From an uncultured Clostridia bacterium (lineage in GTDB: Bacteria; Bacillota; Clostridia; Christensenellales; Borkfalkiaceae): a stretch of 11,742 nt of DNA. Of this stretch, positions 5,679-11,742 are shown one piece after another. Under the pieces are notes generated by a model. That model saw nothing but the letters and a program-made list of their open reading frames with translations. It was not told the DNA's origin and made no database searches. The translations under genes and the position numbers were made by a program. Location: NCBI GenBank assembly GCA_944369635.1, contig CALVXL010000151.1, forward strand, positions 1-11,742. Direction: 5' to 3'. The number at the start of each line of letters is the position of its first letter. Within the stretch, counting starts at the first letter, position 1.

Positions 5679-6478
5679 AGACAACCTCCGACAAATTCGC
5701 TGTGCAATATCAGATCGTAACCGCTTTCGGCAAATGCGCGCCGCGCTACGCCGAGCAATACATTATCAAATATATTCACCTTGTCCCGATTATATATCTT
5801 CAATTTATCGATTTTGAAAACCAGCATTTTATCCGCGCCGACGGCGGTGGAAACGCTTATGTATTTTCCGGGAATCTTTATTTTGAATCCGTCCGTCAGC
5901 GCAAACGCAATGCCCCTGGAACACACCACCACGGGCAGATTGCTTTCGGTATCGTAAAGATTGTTGCCCGTATCGAGAAATCCCTTTGCTTTGACGCTCC
6001 TGCCGTTCAATTCGATTTCACAGTCATTGACACAGGCATAGATATTTTTGCGCCTGTAAAGCAGCGTTACGCCCTTGTGCGCGAGTTTTATCAAAATATA
6101 TGCTGCCAAAATGACAAGTCCCACGGAATATTCCCTGTCGAGCGGCAGGTGAAACAGATTGAAAATACCCGTAACCGAACCGCCAAGCAAAAACGTATAC
6201 AAATTAAACGCGATAAAGCTGATCAGATAGCTTTTTTTCGTTTTAAATTTTCCCGCGGCAAAAACCAGTATGGCGGAAAAAAACAACTTGATCGGAATTG
6301 CGGCGTATTGCGGCAGATCGACGAGCGGCATTGCCGCCGCGAACGCGGCGCCTAAAAAAGAGCATAATAAAAGCCGCCAAAATCCGCTTTCTCCCCGCAC
6401 GAGGAGAAACGTGTATTTCAGCAGCAGATAGTCGATGATGATATTGTCTAATAAAACATACTCGATATAAACTGCCAA
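5672..6478 (-). CDS. spoIIGA: Sporulation sigma-E factor processing peptidase SpoIIGA
   Basis: A 268-residue membrane aspartic protease; somewhat shorter than the 309-residue B. subtilis protein. The N-terminal half has five predicted helices at about 5-25, 33-50, 58-76, 83-108 and 118-138. The C-terminal half is the soluble protease domain with catalytic Asp169 in GFLDTGNNLYD, the retropepsin-like DTG motif. It probably acts as a dimer at the sporulation septum, activated by the forespore signal protein SpoIIR, and removes the pro-sequence of SigE. It is first in the spoIIGA-sigE-sigG cluster. The ribosome site is AAGGTGA, about 8 bases before the start. Upstream are a SigA-type promoter and a Spo0A-box-like element. 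Confidence 0.95.
   Translation of the reverse strand: MAVYIEYVLLDNIIIDYLLLKYTFLLVRGESGFWRLLLCSFLGAAFAAAMPLVDLPQYAAIPIKLFFSAILVFAAGKFKTKKSYLISFIAFNLYTFLLGGSVTGIFNLFHLPLDREYSVGLVILAAYILIKLAHKGVTLLYRRKNIYACVNDCEIELNGRSVKAKGFLDTGNNLYDTESNLPVVVCSRGIAFALTDGFKIKIPGKYISVSTAVGADKMLVFKIDKLKIYNRDKVNIFDNVLLGVARRAFAESGYDLILHSEFVGGCLC
5685..5689 (-). promoter_or_regulatory. Ribosome binding site fixing the sigE start
   Basis: GGAGG inside the last codons of spoIIGA, exactly 6 bases before the ATG at 5678. The alternative TTG at 5684 is immediately next to it and too close to be used. Confidence 0.8.
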
Positions 6479-6493
6479 AACGCTTCACCTTTT

Positions 6494-6513
6494 CCGCCGT
6501 TTTTCTTCGGCGG
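6494..6513 (-). other. Stem-loop at the predicted 5' end of the spoIIGA transcript
   Basis: CCGCCG (6513-6508), 8-base loop, CGGCGG (6499-6494) on the minus strand. It starts within about 2 bases of the predicted transcription start and ends just before the ribosome site. There is no U-tract, so it is not a terminator of hemW. Confidence 0.4.
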
Positions 6514-6521
6514 GTAAGTCG

Positions 6522-6550
6522 ATTTTAGCATTTTATAAACGCGCTTTTAA
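6522..6550 (-). promoter_or_regulatory. SigA-type promoter of the spoIIGA-sigE cluster
   Basis: TTAAAA (6550-6545), 17-bp spacer, TAAAAT (6527-6522) preceded by TG-C (extended -10). The weak -35 with an extended -10 fits an activator-dependent promoter. The B. subtilis spoIIG promoter uses SigA plus Spo0A, with an unusual 22-bp spacer; here the spacing is normal. Confidence 0.55.
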
Positions 6551-6567
6551 AAGTAATTTTGAAACTT

Positions 6568-6576
6568 TTTGTCGGA
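6568..6576 (+). promoter_or_regulatory. Spo0A-box-like site upstream of spoIIGA
   Basis: TTTGTCGGA matches the 0A box TTTGTCGAA at 8 of 9 bases. It is centred near -57 relative to the predicted start, a sensible position for phosphorylated Spo0A acting on spoIIG. Only one good box is visible. Confidence 0.5.
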
Positions 6577-6586
6577 ATTTGTGTTT

Positions 6587-7696
6587 TTACTTCATGAACG
6601 AAAGGATAATTTCATTCTGTACGTACATATAATCTTCTTTGATCTTGACCGAATAAGGCGAAACGTCAAGGACGTTTGCGCGCGCCTTCAGCGCTTCGGC
6701 ATAATCGCGGAAAAAATCACCGCCCGTTTTGACGTTGAATTCGTTGACGTTGAGTCCGTCTTCCGTGCGGAGCGCAAGCATGATGAATTCAAACTTTTTA
6801 TCTTCCTCACTGATTTCGTCGGAGGATATTTCGGGAAATTTATTGAGAATAACCGCGTTGATGTATTCGTCGAACTTAAAAGTATTGGTAAAACGCCGCT
6901 CGCCGATGAAAGAACTCGCCGCAACGCCGAATCCGATATATTCGCCGCGCTTCCAGTAATTCAAGTTATGGCGGGACTCAAAGCCTTTTTTTGCGAAGTT
7001 AGAAACTTCATAACGATGAAATCCCTTTTCTTTCAAATATTTTCTGCCCGCGTCGTAAAGATCGGCGACCTCGTCGGAATCGGGCAAGAGCCCGTTCAGA
7101 TAATCGCTGTAGATCGGCGTGCCGACTTCGGGCGTGAGCGCATACATCGAAATGTGATTTACTTCTCCCGCCAAAGCCAAATCGATGGTTTTCAGAAGCT
7201 GTTCTTTCGTCTGATCGTGTAAACCGATCAGAATATCCGCACTCTTGTTTTCGCCTTTCAACAAGTTGCAGGTGACGAGAAAGTCCTTTGCGGTATGCGG
7301 ACGGTTCAGCCTTTTCTGTTCTTCGTCATACCCCGTCTGCAACCCGATACTGTAACGGTTTATGCCGATCTCTTTATAGATTTCCACCTTTTTTTTATCG
7401 ATGGTCGCGGGATTGACTTCCAGCGTAATTTCCGCTTCGCCGCGGAGCGAAAAACACTTTCTGATCTGCCTGAGCGCGCCCGCGATATATTCCGGGTTCG
7501 CCAGCGACGGCGTGCCGCCGCCGAAATAAACCGTGTCAAACGTATAGTCTTTGAGTTGTTCGCCGCGCCCTTTCATTTCCCTGTACAAACAGGCAAAATA
7601 CGATTCCTGCCTGCCGATTTCCTTGGGAAAGGATGCAAAATCGCAATATGTACATTTTTGCAGGCAAAACGGTATATGCACGTAAATTCCCGCCAT
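6587..7696 (-). CDS. hemW: Radical SAM heme chaperone HemW (coproporphyrinogen III oxidase-like)
   Basis: A 369-residue cytosolic radical-SAM protein, the normal HemW length. The cluster motif is at Cys11, Cys15 and Cys18 (PFCLQKCTYCDF), and the SAM-binding GGGTPS at 59-64. SIGLQT (116-121), HISMYALTPEVGTP (181-194) and the HNxxYW motif with His243, the conserved heme-ligand region, mark it as HemW rather than true HemN. HemW binds heme and hands it to apo-proteins such as respiratory cytochromes; many genomes mislabel it as an oxygen-independent coproporphyrinogen oxidase. The start ATG at 7696 directly abuts the stop of the MGMT gene (TAAATG). GGAGG within that gene, about 12 bases upstream, is the ribosome site. 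Confidence 0.95.
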   Translation of the reverse strand: MAGIYVHIPFCLQKCTYCDFASFPKEIGRQESYFACLYREMKGRGEQLKDYTFDTVYFGGGTPSLANPEYIAGALRQIRKCFSLRGEAEITLEVNPATIDKKKVEIYKEIGINRYSIGLQTGYDEEQKRLNRPHTAKDFLVTCNLLKGENKSADILIGLHDQTKEQLLKTIDLALAGEVNHISMYALTPEVGTPIYSDYLNGLLPDSDEVADLYDAGRKYLKEKGFHRYEVSNFAKKGFESRHNLNYWKRGEYIGFGVAASSFIGERRFTNTFKFDEYINAVILNKFPEISSDEISEEDKKFEFIMLALRTEDGLNVNEFNVKTGGDFFRDYAEALKARANVLDVSPYSVKIKEDYMYVQNEIILSFMK

Positions 7697-8014
7697 TTAT
7701 TCTATTGTCCTCCCGTTCCAAAGATATACGGATAAATCGACTTTATCTTCATCCACCTTTACGCCCTCGCTTTCCAACAACGCCCGCTGCGCGCCGCTGC
7801 CGCCGAAAGCAAACCCCGGCGCAAGACGGCCTTCGCGATTGACTACCCTATGGCAAGGGATTACGCCCGGGCGCGGGTTGACGTGTAAAGCGTAGCCCAC
7901 GGCGCGCGATGAACGCGGGTTGCCGCACATCGCTGCGATCTGTCCGTACGTTGCAACTTTGCCTTTGGGAATCAGCATTACGTTTTCGTATACCCGATTG
8001 AAAAAATTATCCAT
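7697..8014 (-). CDS. Single-domain MGMT-family DNA alkyltransferase-like protein
   Basis: A 105-residue protein made of only the C-terminal DNA-binding domain of O6-methylguanine-DNA methyltransferase. IPKGKVATYGQIA is the domain start; NPRSSRAVGYALHVNP (32-47) is the recognition helix with Arg37 as the expected arginine finger. GVIPCHRVV keeps the alkyl-acceptor Cys54, unlike classical Atl proteins, which have Trp there. It flips and processes alkylated guanine, or flags it for nucleotide excision repair; true transferase activity is unproven for such short forms. The open frame continues upstream into lepA, but MDNFFNRVYENV at 8014 is the natural domain start. No ribosome site is evident, so coupling to lepA (stop 28 bases upstream) is likely. 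Confidence 0.88.
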   Translation of the reverse strand: MDNFFNRVYENVMLIPKGKVATYGQIAAMCGNPRSSRAVGYALHVNPRPGVIPCHRVVNREGRLAPGFAFGGSGAQRALLESEGVKVDEDKVDLSVYLWNGRTIE

Positions 8015-8042
8015 ATTTTCGCTTTTTAAGCCGCAGAACGGC

Positions 8043-9854
8043 TCAGTCGTTGTCTGTTTTGAGAATCGTGATAAAAGCTTCGCTGGGAATTTCCACACTG
8101 CCGAACGTACGCATGCGCTTTTTTCCCTCTTTCTGCTTTTCAAGAAGTTTCTTTTTACGCGTCACATCGCCGCCATAGCATTTGGCAAGCACGTCCTTAC
8201 GGTAAGCTTTCACCGTCTCGCGAGCGATGATCTTGCCGCCGATGGTCGCCTGTATGGGCACTTCGAACATTTGCCGCGGAATGACTTGCTTCAATTTTTC
8301 GCAGATGCCTCTGCCGCGTTCATAAGCCTTATCTTTATGCACGATGGTGGAAAGCGCGTCGCACGGTTCGCCGTTCAGCAAAATATCCAGTTTGACAAGT
8401 TCCGCGCGCTGGTAACACGCAAGATCGTAATCAAACGAGGCATAACCTTTCGTGCGGGATTTCAATCTGTCAAAAAAGTCGTAAATGACTTCGTTGAGCG
8501 GAAGAAAATATTTCAGTTCCACGCGCGTTTTGTCGAGGTAAGTCATATCGGTATAAACGCCGCGCTTATCCTGACAAAGCTCCATGATCGGACCAACGTA
8601 TTCGGGCGGAGCATAGATGTGCGCCTCGATAATGGGCTCTTCCATATAATCGATTTCGCTGGGCGCGGGTAAATGCGACGGGTTATCCACTTCGAGCATT
8701 GTGCCGTCCGTCTTGTAAACCTTATAGGAAACCGACGGCGCGGTCGTTACGATTTCGAGATCAAACTCCCTTTCCAGCCGTTCCTGAATGATCTCCATAT
8801 GCAAAAGCCCCAAAAAACCGCAACGGAAGCCGAAACCCAGCGCGATGGAATTATCCGCTTCAAAGGTCAGCGAAGCGTCGTTGAGCTTCAGCTTCATCAG
8901 CGCGTCTTTGAGATCGCCGAAACGGCTGCCGTCTAACGGATAAATACCCGAAAAAACGACGGGCAACGCCTTTTTATAGCCCGGCAAAGCTTCTTTCGCG
9001 GGGTTCAGCGCGTTGGTGACGGTATCGCCGACGGTTGTATCCTGAATACTCTTTATGGACGCCGCTATATAACCGACCTCCCCCGCGTTCAGGCTTTCTT
9101 TCGGATAGAGCTTGGGGCTGAAAACGCCGACTTCCGTGACATCGAATACCTTATCCGACATGAAAGTTTTAATTTTATCACCGACTTTTACCGTACCGTC
9201 AAACACCCTTACAAAGCAGATAACGCCTTTGAAATTATCATAATAGCTATCGAAAATAAGCGCTTTCAGGGGCGCGTCCTCATCGCCTTTCGGCGGCGGA
9301 ACGAGTTTTACGATCTGTTCGAGAACTTCTTCCACATTCAGTCCGCTTTTTGCGGAAATGCGAGGTGCTTCGGACGCGTCGAGACCGATAATATCTTCGA
9401 TCTCCTTTGCGACCTCGTCCGGACGGGCGCTCGGAAGGTCTATTTTGTTGATGACGGGCAGGATTTCCAGATTATTTTCCAACGCAAGATAAACGTTGGC
9501 AAGCGTCTGCGCTTCAATACCCTGCGAAGCGTCCACCACCAAAATCGCCCCCTCGCACGCGGCGAGAGAACGGGAAACTTCATAGGTGAAGTCGACGTGC
9601 CCGGGCGTATCGATAAGATTGAAAATGTATTCGTTGCCGTCTTTAGCGGTATAAAACATTCTCACGGGAGTTAGCTTGATCGTGATACCCCGCTCGCGCT
9701 CGATATCCATGGAATCGAGAAGCTGCGCTTCCATATCCCGCTTGCTTACCTGCCCCGTCATTTCGATAATTCTGTCGGCAAGCGTGCTCTTACCGTGATC
9801 GATATGCGCAATGATGCAAAAATTTCTGATATGCTGATTCGGTTGTTTTGCCAT
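8043..9854 (-). CDS. lepA: Translation elongation factor 4 (LepA/EF4) GTPase
   Basis: A 603-residue ribosomal GTPase, the usual LepA length. The G-domain has AHIDHGKST (16-24), RERGITIK (53-60), DTPGH (82-86) and NKID (136-139). EF-G-like domains II, III and V follow, then the LepA-specific C-terminal domain ending KCYGGDVTRKKKLLEKQKEG, which reaches the tRNA/peptidyl-transferase region. It binds ribosomes, affects initiation and can back-translocate tRNAs under ionic stress. The open frame runs up to 10007, but the start is at 9854 (MAKQPNQHIRNFCII): the upstream 51 codons are intergenic, overlap the divergent GDPD gene and lie upstream of the promoter. First gene of lepA-MGMT-hemW. Confidence 0.97.
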   Translation of the reverse strand: MAKQPNQHIRNFCIIAHIDHGKSTLADRIIEMTGQVSKRDMEAQLLDSMDIERERGITIKLTPVRMFYTAKDGNEYIFNLIDTPGHVDFTYEVSRSLAACEGAILVVDASQGIEAQTLANVYLALENNLEILPVINKIDLPSARPDEVAKEIEDIIGLDASEAPRISAKSGLNVEEVLEQIVKLVPPPKGDEDAPLKALIFDSYYDNFKGVICFVRVFDGTVKVGDKIKTFMSDKVFDVTEVGVFSPKLYPKESLNAGEVGYIAASIKSIQDTTVGDTVTNALNPAKEALPGYKKALPVVFSGIYPLDGSRFGDLKDALMKLKLNDASLTFEADNSIALGFGFRCGFLGLLHMEIIQERLEREFDLEIVTTAPSVSYKVYKTDGTMLEVDNPSHLPAPSEIDYMEEPIIEAHIYAPPEYVGPIMELCQDKRGVYTDMTYLDKTRVELKYFLPLNEVIYDFFDRLKSRTKGYASFDYDLACYQRAELVKLDILLNGEPCDALSTIVHKDKAYERGRGICEKLKQVIPRQMFEVPIQATIGGKIIARETVKAYRKDVLAKCYGGDVTRKKKLLEKQKEGKKRMRTFGSVEIPSEAFITILKTDND

Positions 9855-9885
9855 ATATCTTCTTTTCTTTTTGAATTTTACATAT

Positions 9886-9914
9886 ATTTTAATATATTTC
9901 TTGATTTTTTGCAA
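9886..9914 (-). promoter_or_regulatory. Promoter of lepA-MGMT-hemW
   Basis: TTGCAA (9914-9909), 17-bp spacer, TAAAAT (9891-9886). Its -35 lies inside the spacer of the opposing GDPD promoter. Confidence 0.6.
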
Positions 9915-9929
9915 GTAACTTGCTATACT
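9901..9929 (+). promoter_or_regulatory. Promoter of the GDPD gene
   Basis: TTGATT (9901-9906), 17-bp spacer, TATACT (9924-9929) preceded by TG-C (extended -10). The predicted start near 9936 gives a leader of about 24 bases. Confidence 0.72.
9911..9923. repeat. 13-base palindrome inside the overlapping divergent promoters
   Basis: GCAAGT-A-ACTTGC. It fills the end of the GDPD promoter spacer, abutting the -10, and overlaps the -35 of lepA, so a bound protein could block both. Confidence 0.4.
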
Positions 9930-9959
9930 AAAAGTAATCTGACAAAAAGGTTCCGCAAT

Positions 9960-10682
9960 ATGCGTATCGATAAAAATTCCTGGCTGATCAAGCAGCCGAT
10001 CGCCCACAGAGGACTTTGGGGCGAAAATATTCCCGAAAATTCAATAGCCGCATACGAAAAGGCAGCGCAGAACGGTTACACCGTAGAGATCGATCTGTAT
10101 CTCACCAAAGACGGAGAAATCGTATCTTTTCACGATGACACGTTAAAGAGAATGACGGGTAAAGACGGTTATATCTGGAATTATACTTATGAGGAACTGC
10201 GGAAACTGCGTCTGGCGGACAGTCAATATTCGATTCCCCGCCTTTTTGAAGTCTTTAAGGTATGCGAAGGGAAATCTCCCCTGCTCATCGAAATTAAAGA
10301 TCAGCCGAACGGAAAATTACTCGTTAAAAAGCTGATTTCCGCTTTAAGAAAATATAAAGGCGACTTTGCCGTACAGTCTTTTAATCCGCTTTATATCGCC
10401 CAAATAAAACGGTTGGCGCCGGAAATTATTCGCGGTATACTTGCCACAAACGAAGTTGAAACGCTTAAGAGCGCTATAAAACGCCATATCGTAAAAAATA
10501 TGTCGCTCAATTTTCTTGCAAAGCCCGATTTTGTCAGCTACGACTATAAAGGTTACCCCTTACCCGACAGAAAGGTAAAAAATAAGGTATGCCTTGCATG
10601 GACGGTAACCAGCTACGAAATCTGGGATAAAATCAAACCTTATGTCGACAACATCATTTTTGAAGGGTTTTCCATCGATTGA
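9960..10682 (+). CDS. Glycerophosphodiester phosphodiesterase (UgpQ-like, cytosolic)
   Basis: A 240-residue TIM-barrel enzyme hydrolysing glycerophosphodiesters to sn-glycerol-3-phosphate and an alcohol, as in phospholipid head-group salvage. Active-site residues in order: His16-Arg17 (IAHRG), Glu26-Asn27 (PENS), Glu43 and Asp45 (VEIDLYLTKDG) and His58 (SFHDDTL). Further family blocks are LLIEIKD, AVQSFNP, LAWTVTS and the final IIFEGF. There is no signal peptide or membrane helix, so it acts in the cytosol. The start at 9960 (MRIDKNSWLIKQPIAHRG) follows AAAAGG by 9 bases; the open frame extends back into lepA sequence and is not used. Monocistronic, divergent from lepA, with a strong terminator. 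Confidence 0.93.
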   Translation: MRIDKNSWLIKQPIAHRGLWGENIPENSIAAYEKAAQNGYTVEIDLYLTKDGEIVSFHDDTLKRMTGKDGYIWNYTYEELRKLRLADSQYSIPRLFEVFKVCEGKSPLLIEIKDQPNGKLLVKKLISALRKYKGDFAVQSFNPLYIAQIKRLAPEIIRGILATNEVETLKSAIKRHIVKNMSLNFLAKPDFVSYDYKGYPLPDRKVKNKVCLAWTVTSYEIWDKIKPYVDNIIFEGFSID

Positions 10683-10694
10683 ATAAATGAACAT

Positions 10695-10731
10695 TGCCGC
10701 CGCGCATATAAAAATGCGCGGCGGCATTTTT
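10695..10731 (+). terminator. Rho-independent terminator of the GDPD gene
   Basis: A 13-bp perfect stem TGCCGCCGCGCAT (10695-10707) / ATGCGCGGCGGCA (10714-10726), 6-base loop, then TTTTT. It begins 13 bases after the stop. The GC arm is the same as in the terminator at 787-816. Confidence 0.92.
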
Positions 10732-10798
10732 ATACAAAATCAAGCGACTTCAGCTTTTTATTGCCAATAAAACAATTTGCTCTTTTTTGCCAGAATGA

Positions 10799-10829
10799 AC
10801 GGGCGCGGGAAAAATTTTCCCGCGCCCGT
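10799..10829. repeat. 31-base near-perfect palindrome between convergent genes
   Basis: ACGGGCGCGGGAAAA (10799-10813), central A, TTTTCCCGCGCCCGT (10815-10829). In RNA this gives an 11-bp GC-rich stem with an A/U-rich loop. No U-tract follows on either strand, so it is not a standard terminator, although its position 40 bases past the beta-helix gene stop suggests transcript-end formation or protection. Confidence 0.6.
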
Positions 10830-10842
10830 AAATCATATAATC

Positions 10843-10865
10843 ATATTTTTCAGATGTAAAAATAT
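10843..10865. repeat. A/T-rich inverted repeat after the beta-helix gene
   Basis: ATATTTTT (10843-10850), 7-base spacer, AAAAATAT (10858-10865): perfect 8-base arms starting 3 bases after the minus-strand stop. Stability as RNA would be low; it may be chance or a part of the gene's 3' end signal. Confidence 0.3.
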
Positions 10866-10868
10866 ATT

Positions 10869-11742
10869 TTACACGGTTTTCAATTCGCCGTTGATATATA
10901 CCGTTCCGCCGCCGACGGTTACCGAGGAAACAAGCGCGTCTTCACAGTTGAGCGAAGCAGAGTTCGTTTCGGTATTGCCGTACATATAGATTGCGGAAAC
11001 ATCTTCTGCCGCGGAAACGACTTCCACACCGGAAAGCGTTACGGACGCGGGATAATCATAGGCTCCCGACGAGCGGTTTCCGATGACGAGCGCAGCCATA
11101 GGCACTTCGTTACCGTCTTTCCAATTACCATCGAGATACAAACCCTTTGTATATTCAGCCGAGGTTTCAATCTTTCCTCCTGTGATGACCGCCGTGCCGC
11201 CGCGAATAAGAATACCCTGTCTTTCACCCTTGACAATGCAATTTGTCATGGTAAGATTCCCTTCCACATTCAGACATATCGGACAATTATCTTTCAAATT
11301 GTTTGTCGAAATAAAGGAAGAATCCGTCAAAATAATTTCAACGCCGCTGTGTTGTCCGTTGTTTTTCGCGTTGGTGGCAACACAGTAGCAACTTGCCGTA
11401 ACTACGGAATCATTTACCGTTAATACCGTTCCTTTATCATTGACGCCGAGAGCACTGTTGTTTACCGTTGTAAACTTTACGCCGTCCATCGTGAATTTAC
11501 TGCCCGAATACACATCAAATACAACTGTAATCAAAGTCGCGCCTACGGTTTCCGCATTATAATTTCCGTTTTTAACGGTAAACTGTGCGCCGTCTGTAAA
11601 GAATGTCGTGTTGTCATACGTAGCGGTAAGGGTTTTGCCGTTCAGATCGAGCACGCCGCTCGTCGTGGAAGACACTAAATTCACGTCGGTATAAGTAACG
11701 TCGTTATTGAGTTTTACGCTTACATAATTACCGCTTTCGAGC
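10869..11742 (-). CDS. Beta-helix (pectate-lyase-fold) surface protein, C-terminal 290 residues, 5' end outside window
   Basis: The frame stays open to the window edge (LESGNYVSVKLNNDVTYTD precedes the first internal GTG), so the protein is longer than shown. The sequence is made of short strands rich in Thr, Asn, Gly, Val and Ser with turns such as LDLNGKTLT, FTVKNGNY, LTMTNCIVKG, AVITGGKIET and VTLSGVEVV. This is the rhythm of right-handed beta-helix repeats found in secreted adhesins and polysaccharide lyases of gut Clostridia. The tail VTVGGGTVYINGELKTV has no LPXTG motif or membrane anchor, so any cell attachment or signal peptide would be N-terminal. No catalytic residues can be assigned; adhesin or glycan-binding roles are only inferred from the fold. 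Unusual cysteines (CYC and CPIC) occur in the middle. Confidence 0.72.
   Translation of the reverse strand, partial: LESGNYVSVKLNNDVTYTDVNLVSSTTSGVLDLNGKTLTATYDNTTFFTDGAQFTVKNGNYNAETVGATLITVVFDVYSGSKFTMDGVKFTTVNNSALGVNDKGTVLTVNDSVVTASCYCVATNAKNNGQHSGVEIILTDSSFISTNNLKDNCPICLNVEGNLTMTNCIVKGERQGILIRGGTAVITGGKIETSAEYTKGLYLDGNWKDGNEVPMAALVIGNRSSGAYDYPASVTLSGVEVVSAAEDVSAIYMYGNTETNSASLNCEDALVSSVTVGGGTVYINGELKTV

Noticed and set aside
5702..6355. Long plus-strand open frame opposite spoIIGA
   Set aside because: Antisense shadow of a firmly identified gene, with basic/Gln-rich composition and no ribosome site. The same applies to the plus-strand frames at 4161-4631, 6569-7222 and 7920-8672.
8015..8143. 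N-terminal extension of the MGMT-like protein
   Set aside because: It would overlap the end of lepA by about 100 bases and has no homology to an MGMT N-domain; the fold starts at 8014.
9795..9959. Extended start of the GDPD protein
   Set aside because: It lies antisense to the lepA start and upstream of the GDPD promoter; MRIDKN at 9960 has a ribosome site.
9855..10007. Extended start of LepA
   Set aside because: The extra 51 codons are A/T-rich intergenic sequence containing the lepA promoter and the start of the GDPD gene.

Overview
The window reads as chromosomal DNA of a spore-forming, low-to-moderate GC member of the Bacillota, most likely class Clostridia and possibly an uncultured gut lineage. 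The main evidence is an intact sporulation cluster spoIIGA-sigE-sigG followed by a ymxH/ylmC-type gene. Strong AGGAGG ribosome sites, SigA-type promoters and intrinsic hairpin/U-tract terminators also fit. No tRNA, rRNA, CRISPR array, transposase or phage gene was seen. The genus cannot be named from this sequence alone.

Layout: (1) 1-544, minus: 5' part of a galactose/methyl-galactoside-type sugar-binding lipoprotein gene (mglB-like), cut by the window edge, with its own promoter. (2) 876-1319, minus: a small four-helix membrane protein with a near-consensus promoter and a GC-rich terminator. (3) 1533-3382, plus: divergent from (2), a run of three genes: a six-helix HdeD/DUF308-like membrane protein, an iron-sulfur flavoprotein-type reductase and a hot-dog thioesterase. 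It is closed by a bidirectional terminator at 3447-3481. (4) 3552-6478, minus: ymxH-like, sigG, sigE and spoIIGA, the mother-cell/forespore sigma-factor module. A SigA-type promoter and a Spo0A-box-like site precede spoIIGA, and a SigF-type promoter candidate precedes sigG. (5) 6587-9854, minus: lepA, a one-domain MGMT-family alkyltransferase and hemW, tightly packed (lepA to MGMT 28 bases; MGMT stop and hemW start abutting as TAAATG). (6) 9960-10682, plus: a cytosolic glycerophosphodiester phosphodiesterase, sharing overlapping divergent promoters with lepA. (7) 10869-11742, minus: C-terminal part of a large, repetitive beta-helix surface protein whose 5' end is outside the window.

How the genes work together: SpoIIGA is the membrane aspartic protease that removes the N-terminal pro-sequence of SigE, which then runs the mother-cell programme. 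SigG runs the late forespore programme. The ymxH-type gene commonly sits next to sigG in Clostridia. The lepA-MGMT-hemW group is housekeeping (translation factor, DNA alkyl repair, heme chaperone). The three-gene plus-strand group has no clear pathway.

I found no wholly new system. The most useful leads are regulatory: a perfect inverted repeat over the -35 of the divergent 1.4 kb promoters, a palindrome inside the overlapping lepA/GDPD promoters, sporulation-type sites before spoIIGA and sigG, a reused terminator stem, an unusual residue at the SigG anti-sigma discriminator position, and a 31-base palindrome lacking a U-tract.
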